This document shows positions 8,138-17,466 of a DNA stretch of 64,000 nucleotides, in pieces (within the stretch, counting starts at the first letter, position 1; each line of letters opens with the position of its first letter). Source of the stretch: Flaviramulus sp. BrNp1-15 (GTDB taxonomy: Bacteria; Bacteroidota; Bacteroidia; Flavobacteriales; Flavobacteriaceae); assembly GCF_022259695.1 (NCBI RefSeq), contig NZ_CP092099.1, forward strand, positions 1,968,471 to 2,032,470, written 5' to 3'. A program made the translations under genes and the position numbers. The notes below the pieces were generated by a model. That model ran no database searches. It was not told where the DNA came from and worked only from the letters and a program-made list of their open reading frames with translations.

Positions 8138-9703
8138 ATGTTACGAAAAATGAAAAAATACAAAACAAAAATAGTTTTACTAGCACTTACAGCAGCCTTA
8201 TTTTGTGGGTGTGAAAAGGAACTGGAAATAGTAAATCCAAACCAATTGGCTTCAGAAGCCTATTATACAAATCAAGATCAAGCCATAGCTTCTGTTGATG
8301 CAGTTTATAACGCATTAATAATTGATGGTACTTTTCAGCGAATGACTCCAGCTGTTAATGATAGCAGAAGTGATGAAATTAGGTCAAGAAGTCCATGGGC
8401 TTTTCTATCTCAAACAGCCAACTTTACAGTACCAGCTACAGATGGTGCTGTAGGATGGTGTTATGAAGGCTACTATGTATTAATTAATCGTGCAAATCAA
8501 GCTTTAGAAAATGTACCGAATGTTGAAGATGTAGATTCAGGTTTAAAAGACCGTTTATTAGGGCAAGCTTATTTTTTAAGAGCCTTGGCTTATTTTAACT
8601 TAACTAACATTTTTGATAACGTACCTCTTTTACTTACGGTACCAAAGTCAGGTGATGATTTTTATCCTTCTAATCAAGATGTGACTCAAGAAATGATTTA
8701 CGCTCAGGTTGAAGCAGATTTAATTGAAGCTATTGCTAAACTACCTGTAAATTATGCCTCAGTAAGTGGGCCAGATACAGGTCAAGTTGGTAGAGCTACA
8801 AAAGGTGCAGCCCAATCTCTTATGGGAAAACTTAAATTATATCAAGGATTACATGATGAAGCATTACCTTATTTTCAGGAAGTTGTAAACTCTCAAGAGT
8901 ATGAGTTGTCAGATAATTATGGTGGTTTATTTTCGCAAGACCCAGGAATTGAAGCAGCTAATCCTGGAAGAATATTTTGGGCAGAATTTACACAAAGTCA
9001 AAATTCAGATTTAAACTGGGGAGGCGATCCAAACGTAAATTGGAGACAGTTTCTTGCTGTATCTCCAACTTACTCTGGTGCCGATTTTTACGATTATTTT
9101 CCAACACAATTTTTAGTTGATGAATTATCACAAGAAAGAACAGTTGATGATGAAATAGATCCCCGTTTCTCAGCTACAATTTTGTCTTATCAGCCAGATG
9201 AAGGTTTAACGCAAGCTTATGGGACAGATTATTTTTTAGATCCTAATTTATTTTATATAGCAAAATACACATTAGCAAATGAAGGTGGAGACCCTTTTAC
9301 AAGTGGTATTAATTATCATGTTATACGTTTTGCCGATGTTTTATTAATGTATGCAGAATGTTTAGCAAACACAGGTAATATTCCATTAGCTGCAGCGCAA
9401 GTACAACGTGTAAGAGACAGAGCGAATTTACCAGATAGAGAAGCGGAATTTGCAGGATATGCTTTACCTCAGTTTATGGAACAGTTAGCACACGAACGTC
9501 TTACTGAACTTGCTATAGAAGGTTCAAGATATCAAGATTTAAAACGTTGGGGCTGGTTAGATGATACTAATAAGTTAAATGAACTTAAGGCACATGATCC
9601 AGAGTTTAACACGTTTGTACCTAATCGTAAATATCAACCTATTGTTCAAGAAGAACTAGATCGTAATCCTAATATGGTTGGTAACGCTGCGAATCAAGGT
9701 TAA
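8138..9703 (+). CDS. susD: SusD-like surface glycan-binding lipoprotein
   Basis: A 521-residue SusD/RagB-family lipoprotein that caps the SusC barrel. It has a lipoprotein signal ending F-C-G-C, a helical TPR-like middle section (motif LLGQAYFLRALAYFNL) and the C-terminal SusD pattern (NYHVIRFADVLLMYAECLA, then LTELAIEGSRYQDLKRWG). The ATG at 8138 abuts the susC stop. An in-frame ATG at 8150 (MKKYKTK) gives a more standard signal peptide and may be the true start. It is co-transcribed and presumably co-translated with the upstream SusC gene. Confidence 0.93.
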   Translation: MLRKMKKYKTKIVLLALTAALFCGCEKELEIVNPNQLASEAYYTNQDQAIASVDAVYNALIIDGTFQRMTPAVNDSRSDEIRSRSPWAFLSQTANFTVPATDGAVGWCYEGYYVLINRANQALENVPNVEDVDSGLKDRLLGQAYFLRALAYFNLTNIFDNVPLLLTVPKSGDDFYPSNQDVTQEMIYAQVEADLIEAIAKLPVNYASVSGPDTGQVGRATKGAAQSLMGKLKLYQGLHDEALPYFQEVVNSQEYELSDNYGGLFSQDPGIEAANPGRIFWAEFTQSQNSDLNWGGDPNVNWRQFLAVSPTYSGADFYDYFPTQFLVDELSQERTVDDEIDPRFSATILSYQPDEGLTQAYGTDYFLDPNLFYIAKYTLANEGGDPFTSGINYHVIRFADVLLMYAECLANTGNIPLAAAQVQRVRDRANLPDREAEFAGYALPQFMEQLAHERLTELAIEGSRYQDLKRWGWLDDTNKLNELKAHDPEFNTFVPNRKYQPIVQEELDRNPNMVGNAANQG

Positions 9704-9752
9704 GAATAGAAGTTTAGTTTTAGTAATAATTTGTTTTTAAAAAAATTGATGC

Positions 9753-12700
9753 TTGAAAGTTATAGGCAACATAGTTGTTTTGTTTATTGTATGTCTTACA
9801 GTTGGTTGTAATAAAAGCGGTGAGAACAGTACATTATTTCAACGCGTTAGTGCTAATTATTCAGGCATCAATTTTAAAAATGAAATTTCTACTAATGACT
9901 CAATAAATATTTTAAATTATGAATACCTATATAATGGAGGAGGAGTAGGCATAGGATATTTTAATAATGATAATTTACCAGATGTTTTTTTTACAGGTAA
10001 TATTAGTAAAAGTAGAATCTATATTAATAAAGGAGAACTAAAATTTGAAGATATTACTGAAACATCAAAAATTAATACCAAAGGTAAATGGTGTACTGGT
10101 ATTAGTGTTATTGATATAAACCAAGATGGTTTAGATGATTTATATATATCAGTTGGTGGAATGGGAAACAAAAATAAGTTTCCCAATTTACTTTATATAA
10201 ACAATGGTGATTTAACATTTACAGAATCTGCGGCACAATATGGACTTGCAGACAAAGGAGAATCCATACAATCAATTTTTTTTGATTATGATTTGGATGG
10301 TGATTTAGATATGTACTTACTTACTGGCGGAGGTTTTGAAAATTCAGCAATTAATGTTCGCCCGATGCTTAAGAATGGTAGTAGTAGAAATACAGACAGG
10401 CTTTATAGAAATGATTTTAATAAGAGTTTAGGTCATCCTGTTTTTACAGACGTTTCTAATGAAGCTGGAATTAACATAGAAGGTTTTGGATTAGGTGTTT
10501 CTGTTTTTGATGTAAATAATGACGGTTGGCCAGATTTGTATATTTCTAATGATTATTTGTCAAAAGATTTACTTTATGTGAATCAACAAAATGGAAGTTT
10601 TAAAGAGTTAGGGCATGATTATTTCGGTCATTCAAGTCACTTCTCTATGGGTAACGATATCGCAGATATTAATAATGATGGTTTCTTAGACATTGTAACC
10701 ATGGATATGCTGCCAGAAAATGTAAAAAGAAGAAAATTAATGTCTGGTGCTAATTCATATGACATATTTCAAATAGCCTTAAGATTTGGTTATGGACATC
10801 AACACATGCGAAATATGCTTCAACTCAATAATGGAAATAAAACTTTTAGTGAAATTGGTCAATTAGCAGGTATTGATAAAACAGATTGGAGTTGGGCTCC
10901 TTTACTAGCAGATTTTGACAACGATGGCTATAATGATTTATATATAACCAATGGTTTTGGAAAAGATATTACTGATATGGATTTTGTGAAATTCAGACAA
11001 AGTAAAGCATCATCGTTTAAAAATATAGAGAATATTAAAAAATCGGTAATAGACTGTTTATATTACAGACCAGCAATTAAAGTTGCTAATTATGCTTATA
11101 AAAATAATGGTAATTTAACTTTTAACAAGGTAACAGAAAATTGGGGATTTAATGAGGAATCTATATCTAATGGAGCAGCTTATGCTGATTTGGATCTTGA
11201 TGGTGATTTAGATTTGCTTGTAAATAACATTAATCAAATAGCATTCGTTTACAAGAATACTATAAATGATAAAAAAATAAAATCATCAAATTATCTTCAA
11301 GTAATCTTAGAAGGAAATCCTAAAAACCAAAAAGGTATCGGAGCAGAGGTTACCTTATATGCTAATGATATAAAACAAACAAAATATAATCAACCTGTAA
11401 AAGGTTTTCAAAGCACTATTGATAGTAAACTTCATTTTGGTCTTAACAATAACAATAGAATTGATAGTTTAATTGTTAAATGGCCAGATGGAAAAGTTAG
11501 CATTAAAGAAAATGTTGATATTAATACTTTAATTAAAGTAAAATATACCAATACATTACCTGAAGTAACTACTACTAGAACAAGTAAAGGAAAAACTTTT
11601 TTCTATAAAGATTCAATCATTCAACATATACATAAAGAACGTTACTATAATGATTATGCTACACAATTACTACTAATGCAAGGTTATTCTAATCAAGGAC
11701 CTGGTTTGGCTGTAGGTGATTTAAACAATGATGGTTTAGAAGATATTTTTGTTGCTGGAGCATATGGTTCTAATTCAACAATTCTCTATCAAAATAAAAA
11801 GGGTAATTTCGAAACTACTGAAATACTAAATACTCAGATATATGAAGATGAAGGTGCTCTAATTTTTGATGCAAATAATGATGGTCTTCAAGATTTATAT
11901 GTTGTTAGTGGTGGCTCAGAAAGATATGATGGACATAAAAGTTATCAAGACAGAATATATTATAATGATGGTAATAAACTTATAGAAGGAACTCTTCCAA
12001 CAATGCTTACAAGTACTTCAACAATTACTGGAGGCGACTATGATAATGATGGTGATATTGATCTATTTATTGGAGGTCGCATTACTCCTGGTAAATTTCC
12101 TAAAGCACCTAAAAGTTATATTTTAGAAAATAATTCTGGAAGTTTTACAGATGTAACAAATATAGTATGTCCGTTTTTAAATGATGCAGGTATGATTACA
12201 TCTGCAGTATGGACAGATTTTAATAATGATACAAATTTAGATTTGGTTATTGTTGGTGAGTTTATGCCAATTACCTTTTTACAAGGTACCGGTAAACAAC
12301 TCAAAAATATTTCAGAAAACACTACTTTATCACAAACCACCGGATTATGGAACAGTATACAATCTGGTGATTTTGATAATGATGGTGATATAGATTTTGT
12401 TGCTGGAAATCTAGGGTTAAATTCAATTATTAAATCCACCAAAAATCATCCTTTTAAACTAGATTATGCAGATTTTGATAATAATGGTTTTATAGACCCA
12501 ATTTATTCAAAATATGAAGATGGAAATTATTATCCTGTAGCATCATTGGATAATCTTACACAACAGTTACCTCAACTAAAAAAGAAATTTTTGTACTATA
12601 ATACTTTTGCAACATCTACAACAGATGATATAATAAGTTTATTCAATACACCATATAAAACATTAGAAGTACAAGAACTTAAGAGCTCTTATATAGAGAA

Positions 12701-13256
12701 TTTAGGCAATAATAACTTTTCAATTTCAGAATTACCCTTAGAAGTACAAATATCTCCTGTTAATGGTATTCTTTCAGAAGATATTAACAATGATGGTTTG
12801 TTAGATATCATATTAGTTGGAAACAACTATAATACAGAAGTAAATGGGGGTAGATATGATGCTTCAATAGGTAATGTTCTTTTAAACAATGGTAAAGGAG
12901 AATTCAATATAATTAATAATAAAAAATCTGGATTATCAATTATTGGAGATTCAAAAAGTATTGTAAAAGTAAATGTAAAAAATAAATCCTTGGTTGTTGT
13001 AGGTATAAATAATAGCGTGATTAATTCATTTGTTTTAGAAAAGGAAAAAAATGGTCATTTAGAACCAAAGAATAATGAAGTATATGCTCTAATCACATTT
13101 ATAGATGGAGGAACTAGGAAAATAGAATTTACTTTAGGAGGAGGATATTTATCTCAATCTTCAAAGGCAATAGATATAAGTTCAAAAATGGAGAAAATAA
13201 CATTTTATAATAAATCAGGAGATATAACACGCTCACTTGATTTAACAACAAAGTAA
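9753..13256 (+). CDS. Large FG-GAP/VCBS-repeat lipoprotein with ASPIC/UnbV domain
   Basis: A 1167-residue surface lipoprotein (signal MKVIGNIVVLFIVCLTVGC). It carries about 14 Ca2+-binding-type Asp/Asn repeats of the pattern DxNxDGxxD (for example DVNNDGWPDLY, DFDNDGYNDLY, DYDNDGDIDLF). They are arranged in two FG-GAP propeller-like blocks on either side of a central ASPIC/UnbV domain (about 510-600, ending IDSLIVKWPDGK). Only a TTG at 9753 gives a start: the frame has a TGA at 9747 and the nearby ATG at 9749 is out of frame. It sits where SusE/F or SGBP genes normally lie, directly after SusD, so a role in surface glycan binding is likely but unproven. No catalytic motif was recognised. Confidence 0.8.
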   Translation: MKVIGNIVVLFIVCLTVGCNKSGENSTLFQRVSANYSGINFKNEISTNDSINILNYEYLYNGGGVGIGYFNNDNLPDVFFTGNISKSRIYINKGELKFEDITETSKINTKGKWCTGISVIDINQDGLDDLYISVGGMGNKNKFPNLLYINNGDLTFTESAAQYGLADKGESIQSIFFDYDLDGDLDMYLLTGGGFENSAINVRPMLKNGSSRNTDRLYRNDFNKSLGHPVFTDVSNEAGINIEGFGLGVSVFDVNNDGWPDLYISNDYLSKDLLYVNQQNGSFKELGHDYFGHSSHFSMGNDIADINNDGFLDIVTMDMLPENVKRRKLMSGANSYDIFQIALRFGYGHQHMRNMLQLNNGNKTFSEIGQLAGIDKTDWSWAPLLADFDNDGYNDLYITNGFGKDITDMDFVKFRQSKASSFKNIENIKKSVIDCLYYRPAIKVANYAYKNNGNLTFNKVTENWGFNEESISNGAAYADLDLDGDLDLLVNNINQIAFVYKNTINDKKIKSSNYLQVILEGNPKNQKGIGAEVTLYANDIKQTKYNQPVKGFQSTIDSKLHFGLNNNNRIDSLIVKWPDGKVSIKENVDINTLIKVKYTNTLPEVTTTRTSKGKTFFYKDSIIQHIHKERYYNDYATQLLLMQGYSNQGPGLAVGDLNNDGLEDIFVAGAYGSNSTILYQNKKGNFETTEILNTQIYEDEGALIFDANNDGLQDLYVVSGGSERYDGHKSYQDRIYYNDGNKLIEGTLPTMLTSTSTITGGDYDNDGDIDLFIGGRITPGKFPKAPKSYILENNSGSFTDVTNIVCPFLNDAGMITSAVWTDFNNDTNLDLVIVGEFMPITFLQGTGKQLKNISENTTLSQTTGLWNSIQSGDFDNDGDIDFVAGNLGLNSIIKSTKNHPFKLDYADFDNNGFIDPIYSKYEDGNYYPVASLDNLTQQLPQLKKKFLYYNTFATSTTDDIISLFNTPYKTLEVQELKSSYIENLGNNNFSISELPLEVQISPVNGILSEDINNDGLLDIILVGNNYNTEVNGGRYDASIGNVLLNNGKGEFNIINNKKSGLSIIGDSKSIVKVNVKNKSLVVVGINNSVINSFVLEKEKNGHLEPKNNEVYALITFIDGGTRKIEFTLGGGYLSQSSKAIDISSKMEKITFYNKSGDITRSLDLTTK

Positions 13257-13271
13257 AAATTAGTTTGATTA

Positions 13272-13323
13272 TTTGAGTTAGTCAAATTTCCTATGGCAAG
13301 TTTTAAAGCTTCTTGCCATAGGA
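13272..13323 (+). terminator. Strong hairpin between the FG-GAP gene and GH51
   Basis: A perfect 12-bp stem, TCCTATGGCAAG (13289-13300) / CTTGCCATAGGA (13312-13323), with an 11-nt loop, preceded by TTTGAGTTAGT (13272-13282). It ends 20 bp before the GH51 ATG and lacks a good T-run. It may be a partial terminator or an mRNA-processing/stability element rather than the end of the operon. See the similar element near 54016. Confidence 0.6.
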
Positions 13324-13343
13324 TAAAATTTAAAAAATAAATT

Positions 13344-14900
13344 ATGAATAGAACACTATTAAAACTTAGACAAACATTTATTGTTTTTTTTATCACTGTT
13401 ATTGGTTTCTCACAAAGTGATAAAACAGTAATAGAAATTAAAAACGATGATGAATCGCCTATTATTAGCAAACATATTTATGGACATTTTGCAGAACATT
13501 TAGGACGATGTATTTATGATGGTATTTATGTAGGTGAAAATAGTAAAATACCAAATACTAATGGTGTAAGAAATGATATTATAGATGCTTTAAAAGCTAT
13601 TAAAATACCTAATTTACGCTGGCCGGGTGGTTGTTTTGCCGATACATATCACTGGAAAGATGGTGTAGGACCTAAAAAAGATAGACCATCAATGGTTAAT
13701 AGATGGTGGGGAGGCGTTGTTGAAGATAATAGCTTTGGAACCCATGATTTTTTAAATCTATGTGAGGTATTAGGAACAGAACCATATTTAGCAGCTAATG
13801 TGGGGAGTAGTACAGTAAAAGATTTTACCGAATATATACAGTACGTAGGGCATAAGGAAGGAAGTCCAATGTCTGACTACAGAATTGAAAACGGAAGAAA
13901 AGAACCTTGGAAAGTTAAATATTGGGGAGTTGGTAACGAAATGTGGGGCTGTGGAGGTAACATGACACCAGAGCATTATGCTAATATTTATAGGCAATAT
14001 GCTACTTTTATGACAGATTGGACTAATAGCGATGGACTTTTTAGAATTGCATCAGGAGCTAATGTAGCAGATTACCACTGGACAGAAGTGTTAATGAGAG
14101 ACATACCAAAATTTTTAATTGAAGGTGTTGCTTTACATTCTTACTCTTTTGTGGAATGGAATAAAAAAGGGTCATCTACAAAATTTAACGAAGCTCAATA
14201 TTTTTCAACTATGCAAACTGCTCTTAAAATGGAAGAGTTAATAATCAAGCATACGGCAATTATGGATAAATACGATCCTAAAAATGAAATTGCTTTAATA
14301 GTTGATGAATGGGGTGGTTGGTATGAAGTTGAAGAAGGAACTAATCCTGGTTTTTTATACCAACAAAATACTATACGAGATGCTATGATTGCAGGTACTA
14401 CCCTTAATATCTTTAATAACCATAGCGATAGAGTTAAAATGGCAAATTTAGCTCAAACAGTTAATGTTTTACAAGCGGTAATATTAACCGAAGGTGAAAA
14501 AATGTTGTTAACACCAACTTATCATGTAATGAAAATGTATACTGTTCACCATGATGCAAAACTTTTACCATTATCTTTTACTTCACCATCATATGAATTT
14601 AATAATGAATCACTTCCAGCGATTTCTGCTTCTGCCTCAAAAGATAAAGATGGAGTTGTACACATATCTTTAGTTAATATCGATTCTAGTAAGGAAAACA
14701 CATTAGAAATAGATTGCTCAAACCTTGACATAAAAGATTTTACAGGCAGTATTTTAACATCAAAAAATCTTCAAGATCATAATACTTTTGATAACCCTAC
14801 AAAAATTCAAACCACAACATTTAAAGATTTTAAGTTCAAAAAAGGAAAGTTAAAGATAATATTACCACCATTTTCAGTAGTGATTTTAGAAAGCAAGTAA
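13344..14900 (+). CDS. GH51 alpha-L-arabinofuranosidase, exported
   Basis: A 518-residue GH51 enzyme with a signal peptide (cleavage near G-F-S-Q). The clan-A motifs are clear: NLRWPGGCFADTYHW near residue 90-105, acid/base Glu199 in GVGNEMWG, nucleophile Glu322 in VDEWGGW, and a C-terminal beta-sandwich from about 400. Retaining GH51 enzymes remove alpha-L-arabinofuranosyl side chains or cleave arabino-oligosaccharides. There is a second, longer GH51 at 24550; this one is the compact form without an N-terminal module. It likely acts in the periplasm on imported arabinan fragments. It is followed 11 bp later by the GH43 gene. Confidence 0.9.
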   Translation: MNRTLLKLRQTFIVFFITVIGFSQSDKTVIEIKNDDESPIISKHIYGHFAEHLGRCIYDGIYVGENSKIPNTNGVRNDIIDALKAIKIPNLRWPGGCFADTYHWKDGVGPKKDRPSMVNRWWGGVVEDNSFGTHDFLNLCEVLGTEPYLAANVGSSTVKDFTEYIQYVGHKEGSPMSDYRIENGRKEPWKVKYWGVGNEMWGCGGNMTPEHYANIYRQYATFMTDWTNSDGLFRIASGANVADYHWTEVLMRDIPKFLIEGVALHSYSFVEWNKKGSSTKFNEAQYFSTMQTALKMEELIIKHTAIMDKYDPKNEIALIVDEWGGWYEVEEGTNPGFLYQQNTIRDAMIAGTTLNIFNNHSDRVKMANLAQTVNVLQAVILTEGEKMLLTPTYHVMKMYTVHHDAKLLPLSFTSPSYEFNNESLPAISASASKDKDGVVHISLVNIDSSKENTLEIDCSNLDIKDFTGSILTSKNLQDHNTFDNPTKIQTTTFKDFKFKKGKLKIILPPFSVVILESK

Positions 14901-14911
14901 TATATTTTGTT

Positions 14912-16432
14912 ATGAATAAAAGAAAATTTAATTTTAAATTTATAGTAATACTGGGGTTGTTTTTAATAACACTTTTGGTAAGTTGTTCTAAAGATGATCC
15001 AGTTGGAGGGCAAGGTACACCAAACCCAACTCCAACCCCCGATCCCGATCCTGAACCTACTACAACAGTTTACACAGTAGATAACATATCAGACACTTAT
15101 TACGATGTTGCAGGTGTCGAGAATATAGCTAATTGGGGACCATATAATGTTCACGATCCTTCGATAATTAAAGAGGGAGGCACATATTATTGTTATAATA
15201 CAGATGTATCATTTGGTTCTGATGTTAGACCTGGTATTCAAATCCGTAAATCCACAGATTTAATCAACTGGGAGTGGGTAGGTTGGGTTTTTAATGCTTT
15301 ACCTTCAAAGGGAAGTGCTTTTATTCAGAGTAAAGGTACTCAACCGTTTAACTCGTTATGGGCACCATATGTTATGAAAGTAGGAAGTGAATTTCGATTA
15401 TATTATTCATTATCCTCAGAAGTAGGTAGGCTGAGCGTTATCGGTTTAGCAACATCTGATAGTCCCGAAGGACCATGGTTAGAAAAAGATTTGGTAGTAA
15501 CTTCTGAAGCAGATGGATCTATTCAAACAAATGCTATAGATCCTGCTGTAGTTGTAACACCTGCTGGAGAACATTGGTTTTATTATGGTTCAGCATGGGA
15601 TGGTATTTATAAATTAAAATTAGATCCAACAACAGGTCTTAATGCCGTAAATGGAGATAAAGGAACTCGAATTGCACAACGTGGTTTTACAGGAGGAACG
15701 GTTAATGGAAATATTGAAGGACCTGAGGTTATATACAATGAGCAACAACAAAAATATTACATGTTTATAGCCTATGATTGGTTACAAACTAAATACAATG
15801 TAAGAGTTGGTAGAAGTGATAATCCTGATGGACCATTTTATGACTATAATGGATTAGATATAAATACTGAGGTAGATAATACTCCAATGATTTTAGCGCC
15901 ATATAGATTTAATGATCATTCAGGTTGGCAAGGTGTTTCTCATCCTGGTGTTTTTAATGATGGTAATGGACAGTATTACATGGCGCACCAAGGAAGACCG
16001 GGTGAAAATAGTTTTTTTATGGTTTTACATGTTAGAAAAATTCATTGGACCGAAGATGGTTGGCCAATTGTATCACCTGAAAGATATGCAGCAGTGGAAC
16101 AAGAAACAATTTCAGAGTCAGATCTCATTGGAAATTACGAGGAAATTATATTAGGGTATTCTGTTACACCTGGATATGCAGATGAACAACTTAGTGCAGA
16201 TTTTCAGTATTCCATAAATTTAGAAATAAATGCTGATGGTTCAATAAATGGAGACACCAATAATTCATGGACATATACTGCGCCTTGGTTAACACTAAAT
16301 TGGTCTAGCGGTTTTACAGATAAGTTATATGTAGAAAAAGGTAGAGATTGGGAAAATAAGATAGCTTCAACAATTTTATTATCTGGTTTAAATAATGAAG
16401 GTACCGCTGTTTGGGGTAAAAAAATAAATTAA
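14912..16432 (+). CDS. GH43 endo-arabinanase-like lipoprotein
   Basis: A 506-residue lipoprotein (signal ending L-V-S-C) with a Pro/Asp-rich linker (residues about 34-50) that would hold the enzyme off the membrane. The five-bladed propeller shows the GH43 triad: Asp82 in VHDPS, Asp210 in AIDPAV and Glu269 in IEGPEV. A small beta domain at about 395-506 matches the C-terminal domain seen in extracellular endo-alpha-1,5-arabinanases (GH43_4/5-like). The lipobox plus linker suggests a cell-surface endo-acting enzyme that generates oligosaccharides for SusCD. The subfamily assignment is by resemblance only. Confidence 0.8.
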   Translation: MNKRKFNFKFIVILGLFLITLLVSCSKDDPVGGQGTPNPTPTPDPDPEPTTTVYTVDNISDTYYDVAGVENIANWGPYNVHDPSIIKEGGTYYCYNTDVSFGSDVRPGIQIRKSTDLINWEWVGWVFNALPSKGSAFIQSKGTQPFNSLWAPYVMKVGSEFRLYYSLSSEVGRLSVIGLATSDSPEGPWLEKDLVVTSEADGSIQTNAIDPAVVVTPAGEHWFYYGSAWDGIYKLKLDPTTGLNAVNGDKGTRIAQRGFTGGTVNGNIEGPEVIYNEQQQKYYMFIAYDWLQTKYNVRVGRSDNPDGPFYDYNGLDINTEVDNTPMILAPYRFNDHSGWQGVSHPGVFNDGNGQYYMAHQGRPGENSFFMVLHVRKIHWTEDGWPIVSPERYAAVEQETISESDLIGNYEEIILGYSVTPGYADEQLSADFQYSINLEINADGSINGDTNNSWTYTAPWLTLNWSSGFTDKLYVEKGRDWENKIASTILLSGLNNEGTAVWGKKIN

Positions 16433-16444
16433 ATAATATATAAA

Positions 16445-17461
16445 TTGAATAGCAGAAATATAATATTAAGCTTTTACTCAACAGTAATAATAAGCCTTTC
16501 TTTTTTTTCATGTAAAAATGAAGTTAAGCAAGAAGAGTCTATTTTAACAAAAGTCGAAACTAATACTAAAGAAAAAGCAATTAACAATCCAATAATTACT
16601 GATGTGTTTACTGCAGATCCTGCAGCTATCGTACATAATGATACAGTATATCTATATGCAGGACATGATGAAGCTCCAAACGATTTCAACTTTTATAAAA
16701 TGAATGAATGGCTCGTGTTTTCATCTACAAATATGGTCGATTGGGAGTCGCATCCTGTTCCTCTTAAAGTGTCCGATTTTAAATGGGCAATTGCAGATGC
16801 TTGGGCAGCACAAGTGATAGAACGTAACGGAAAATTCTTTTGGTATGTAACCGTAGAACATAATGAATCTAATTACGGAAAAGCAATAGGTGTTGCGGTT
16901 TCAGACAGTCCTACAGGGCCTTTTAAAGACGCTTTGGGTAAAGCTTTAATTACTAATGATATGACCAAAGCAACAGATATTCGTTGGGACGATATAGATC
17001 CATCAGTAATTATTGATGATGATGGTCAAGCATATCTTTTCTGGGGAAACACAGCCTGCTATTATGCAAAACTTAAAGACAATATGATTGAGTTAGATGG
17101 TGACATTAAAACCATAGACTTACCAAACTTTACAGAAGCACCTTGGATTCATAAAAAAGGAGATTGGTACTATTTATCATATGCATATCAATTTCCAGAG
17201 AAAACTGCTTATGCAATGAGTAAATCTATTGAAGGTCCTTGGGAATATAAGGGTATTCTTAACGAATTAGCTGGTAATACAAACACTAACCATCAGGCGA
17301 TTATTGAATATAAAGGTGAAGATTATTTTATCTATCATACTGGCGGTATTCAACCAAATGGTGGAAGTTTTAGACGTTCAGTATGTATTGACAAATTAAA
17401 TTACAATGAAGACGGAACACTTCAACGTGTTATTATGACTTCAGAAGGCATTCAAAAATAA
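16445..17461 (+). CDS. GH43 family glycosidase, lipoprotein (TTG start)
   Basis: A 338-residue GH43 protein whose only start compatible with its signal peptide (MNSRNIILSFYS...FFSC) is the TTG at 16445. The upstream gene's stop is in the same frame 15 bp before, and no ATG occurs until after the lipobox. Catalytic candidates are Asp58 in FTADPAA, Asp185 in DIDPSV and Glu231 in FTEAPWI. It has a single catalytic propeller and no added domain. The FTEAPW motif and the early DEAPND insertion are shared with arabinofuranosidase/xylosidase GH43 groups, so it is probably an exo-acting alpha-L-arabinofuranosidase, but this is not certain. It lies in the arabinan operon with 5- to 12-bp gaps. Confidence 0.75.
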   Translation: MNSRNIILSFYSTVIISLSFFSCKNEVKQEESILTKVETNTKEKAINNPIITDVFTADPAAIVHNDTVYLYAGHDEAPNDFNFYKMNEWLVFSSTNMVDWESHPVPLKVSDFKWAIADAWAAQVIERNGKFFWYVTVEHNESNYGKAIGVAVSDSPTGPFKDALGKALITNDMTKATDIRWDDIDPSVIIDDDGQAYLFWGNTACYYAKLKDNMIELDGDIKTIDLPNFTEAPWIHKKGDWYYLSYAYQFPEKTAYAMSKSIEGPWEYKGILNELAGNTNTNHQAIIEYKGEDYFIYHTGGIQPNGGSFRRSVCIDKLNYNEDGTLQRVIMTSEGIQK

Positions 17462-17466
17462 AAATT

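Noticed and set aside
12116-12442. 108-codon minus-strand open frame in the FG-GAP gene
   Set aside because: Fully inside a clear coding region; composition is that of a shadow frame.
10100-12800. Tandem DNA repeats in the FG-GAP gene
   Set aside because: The repetition is at the protein level (DxNxDG motifs); the nucleotide sequence is too diverged to count as a DNA repeat or CRISPR.
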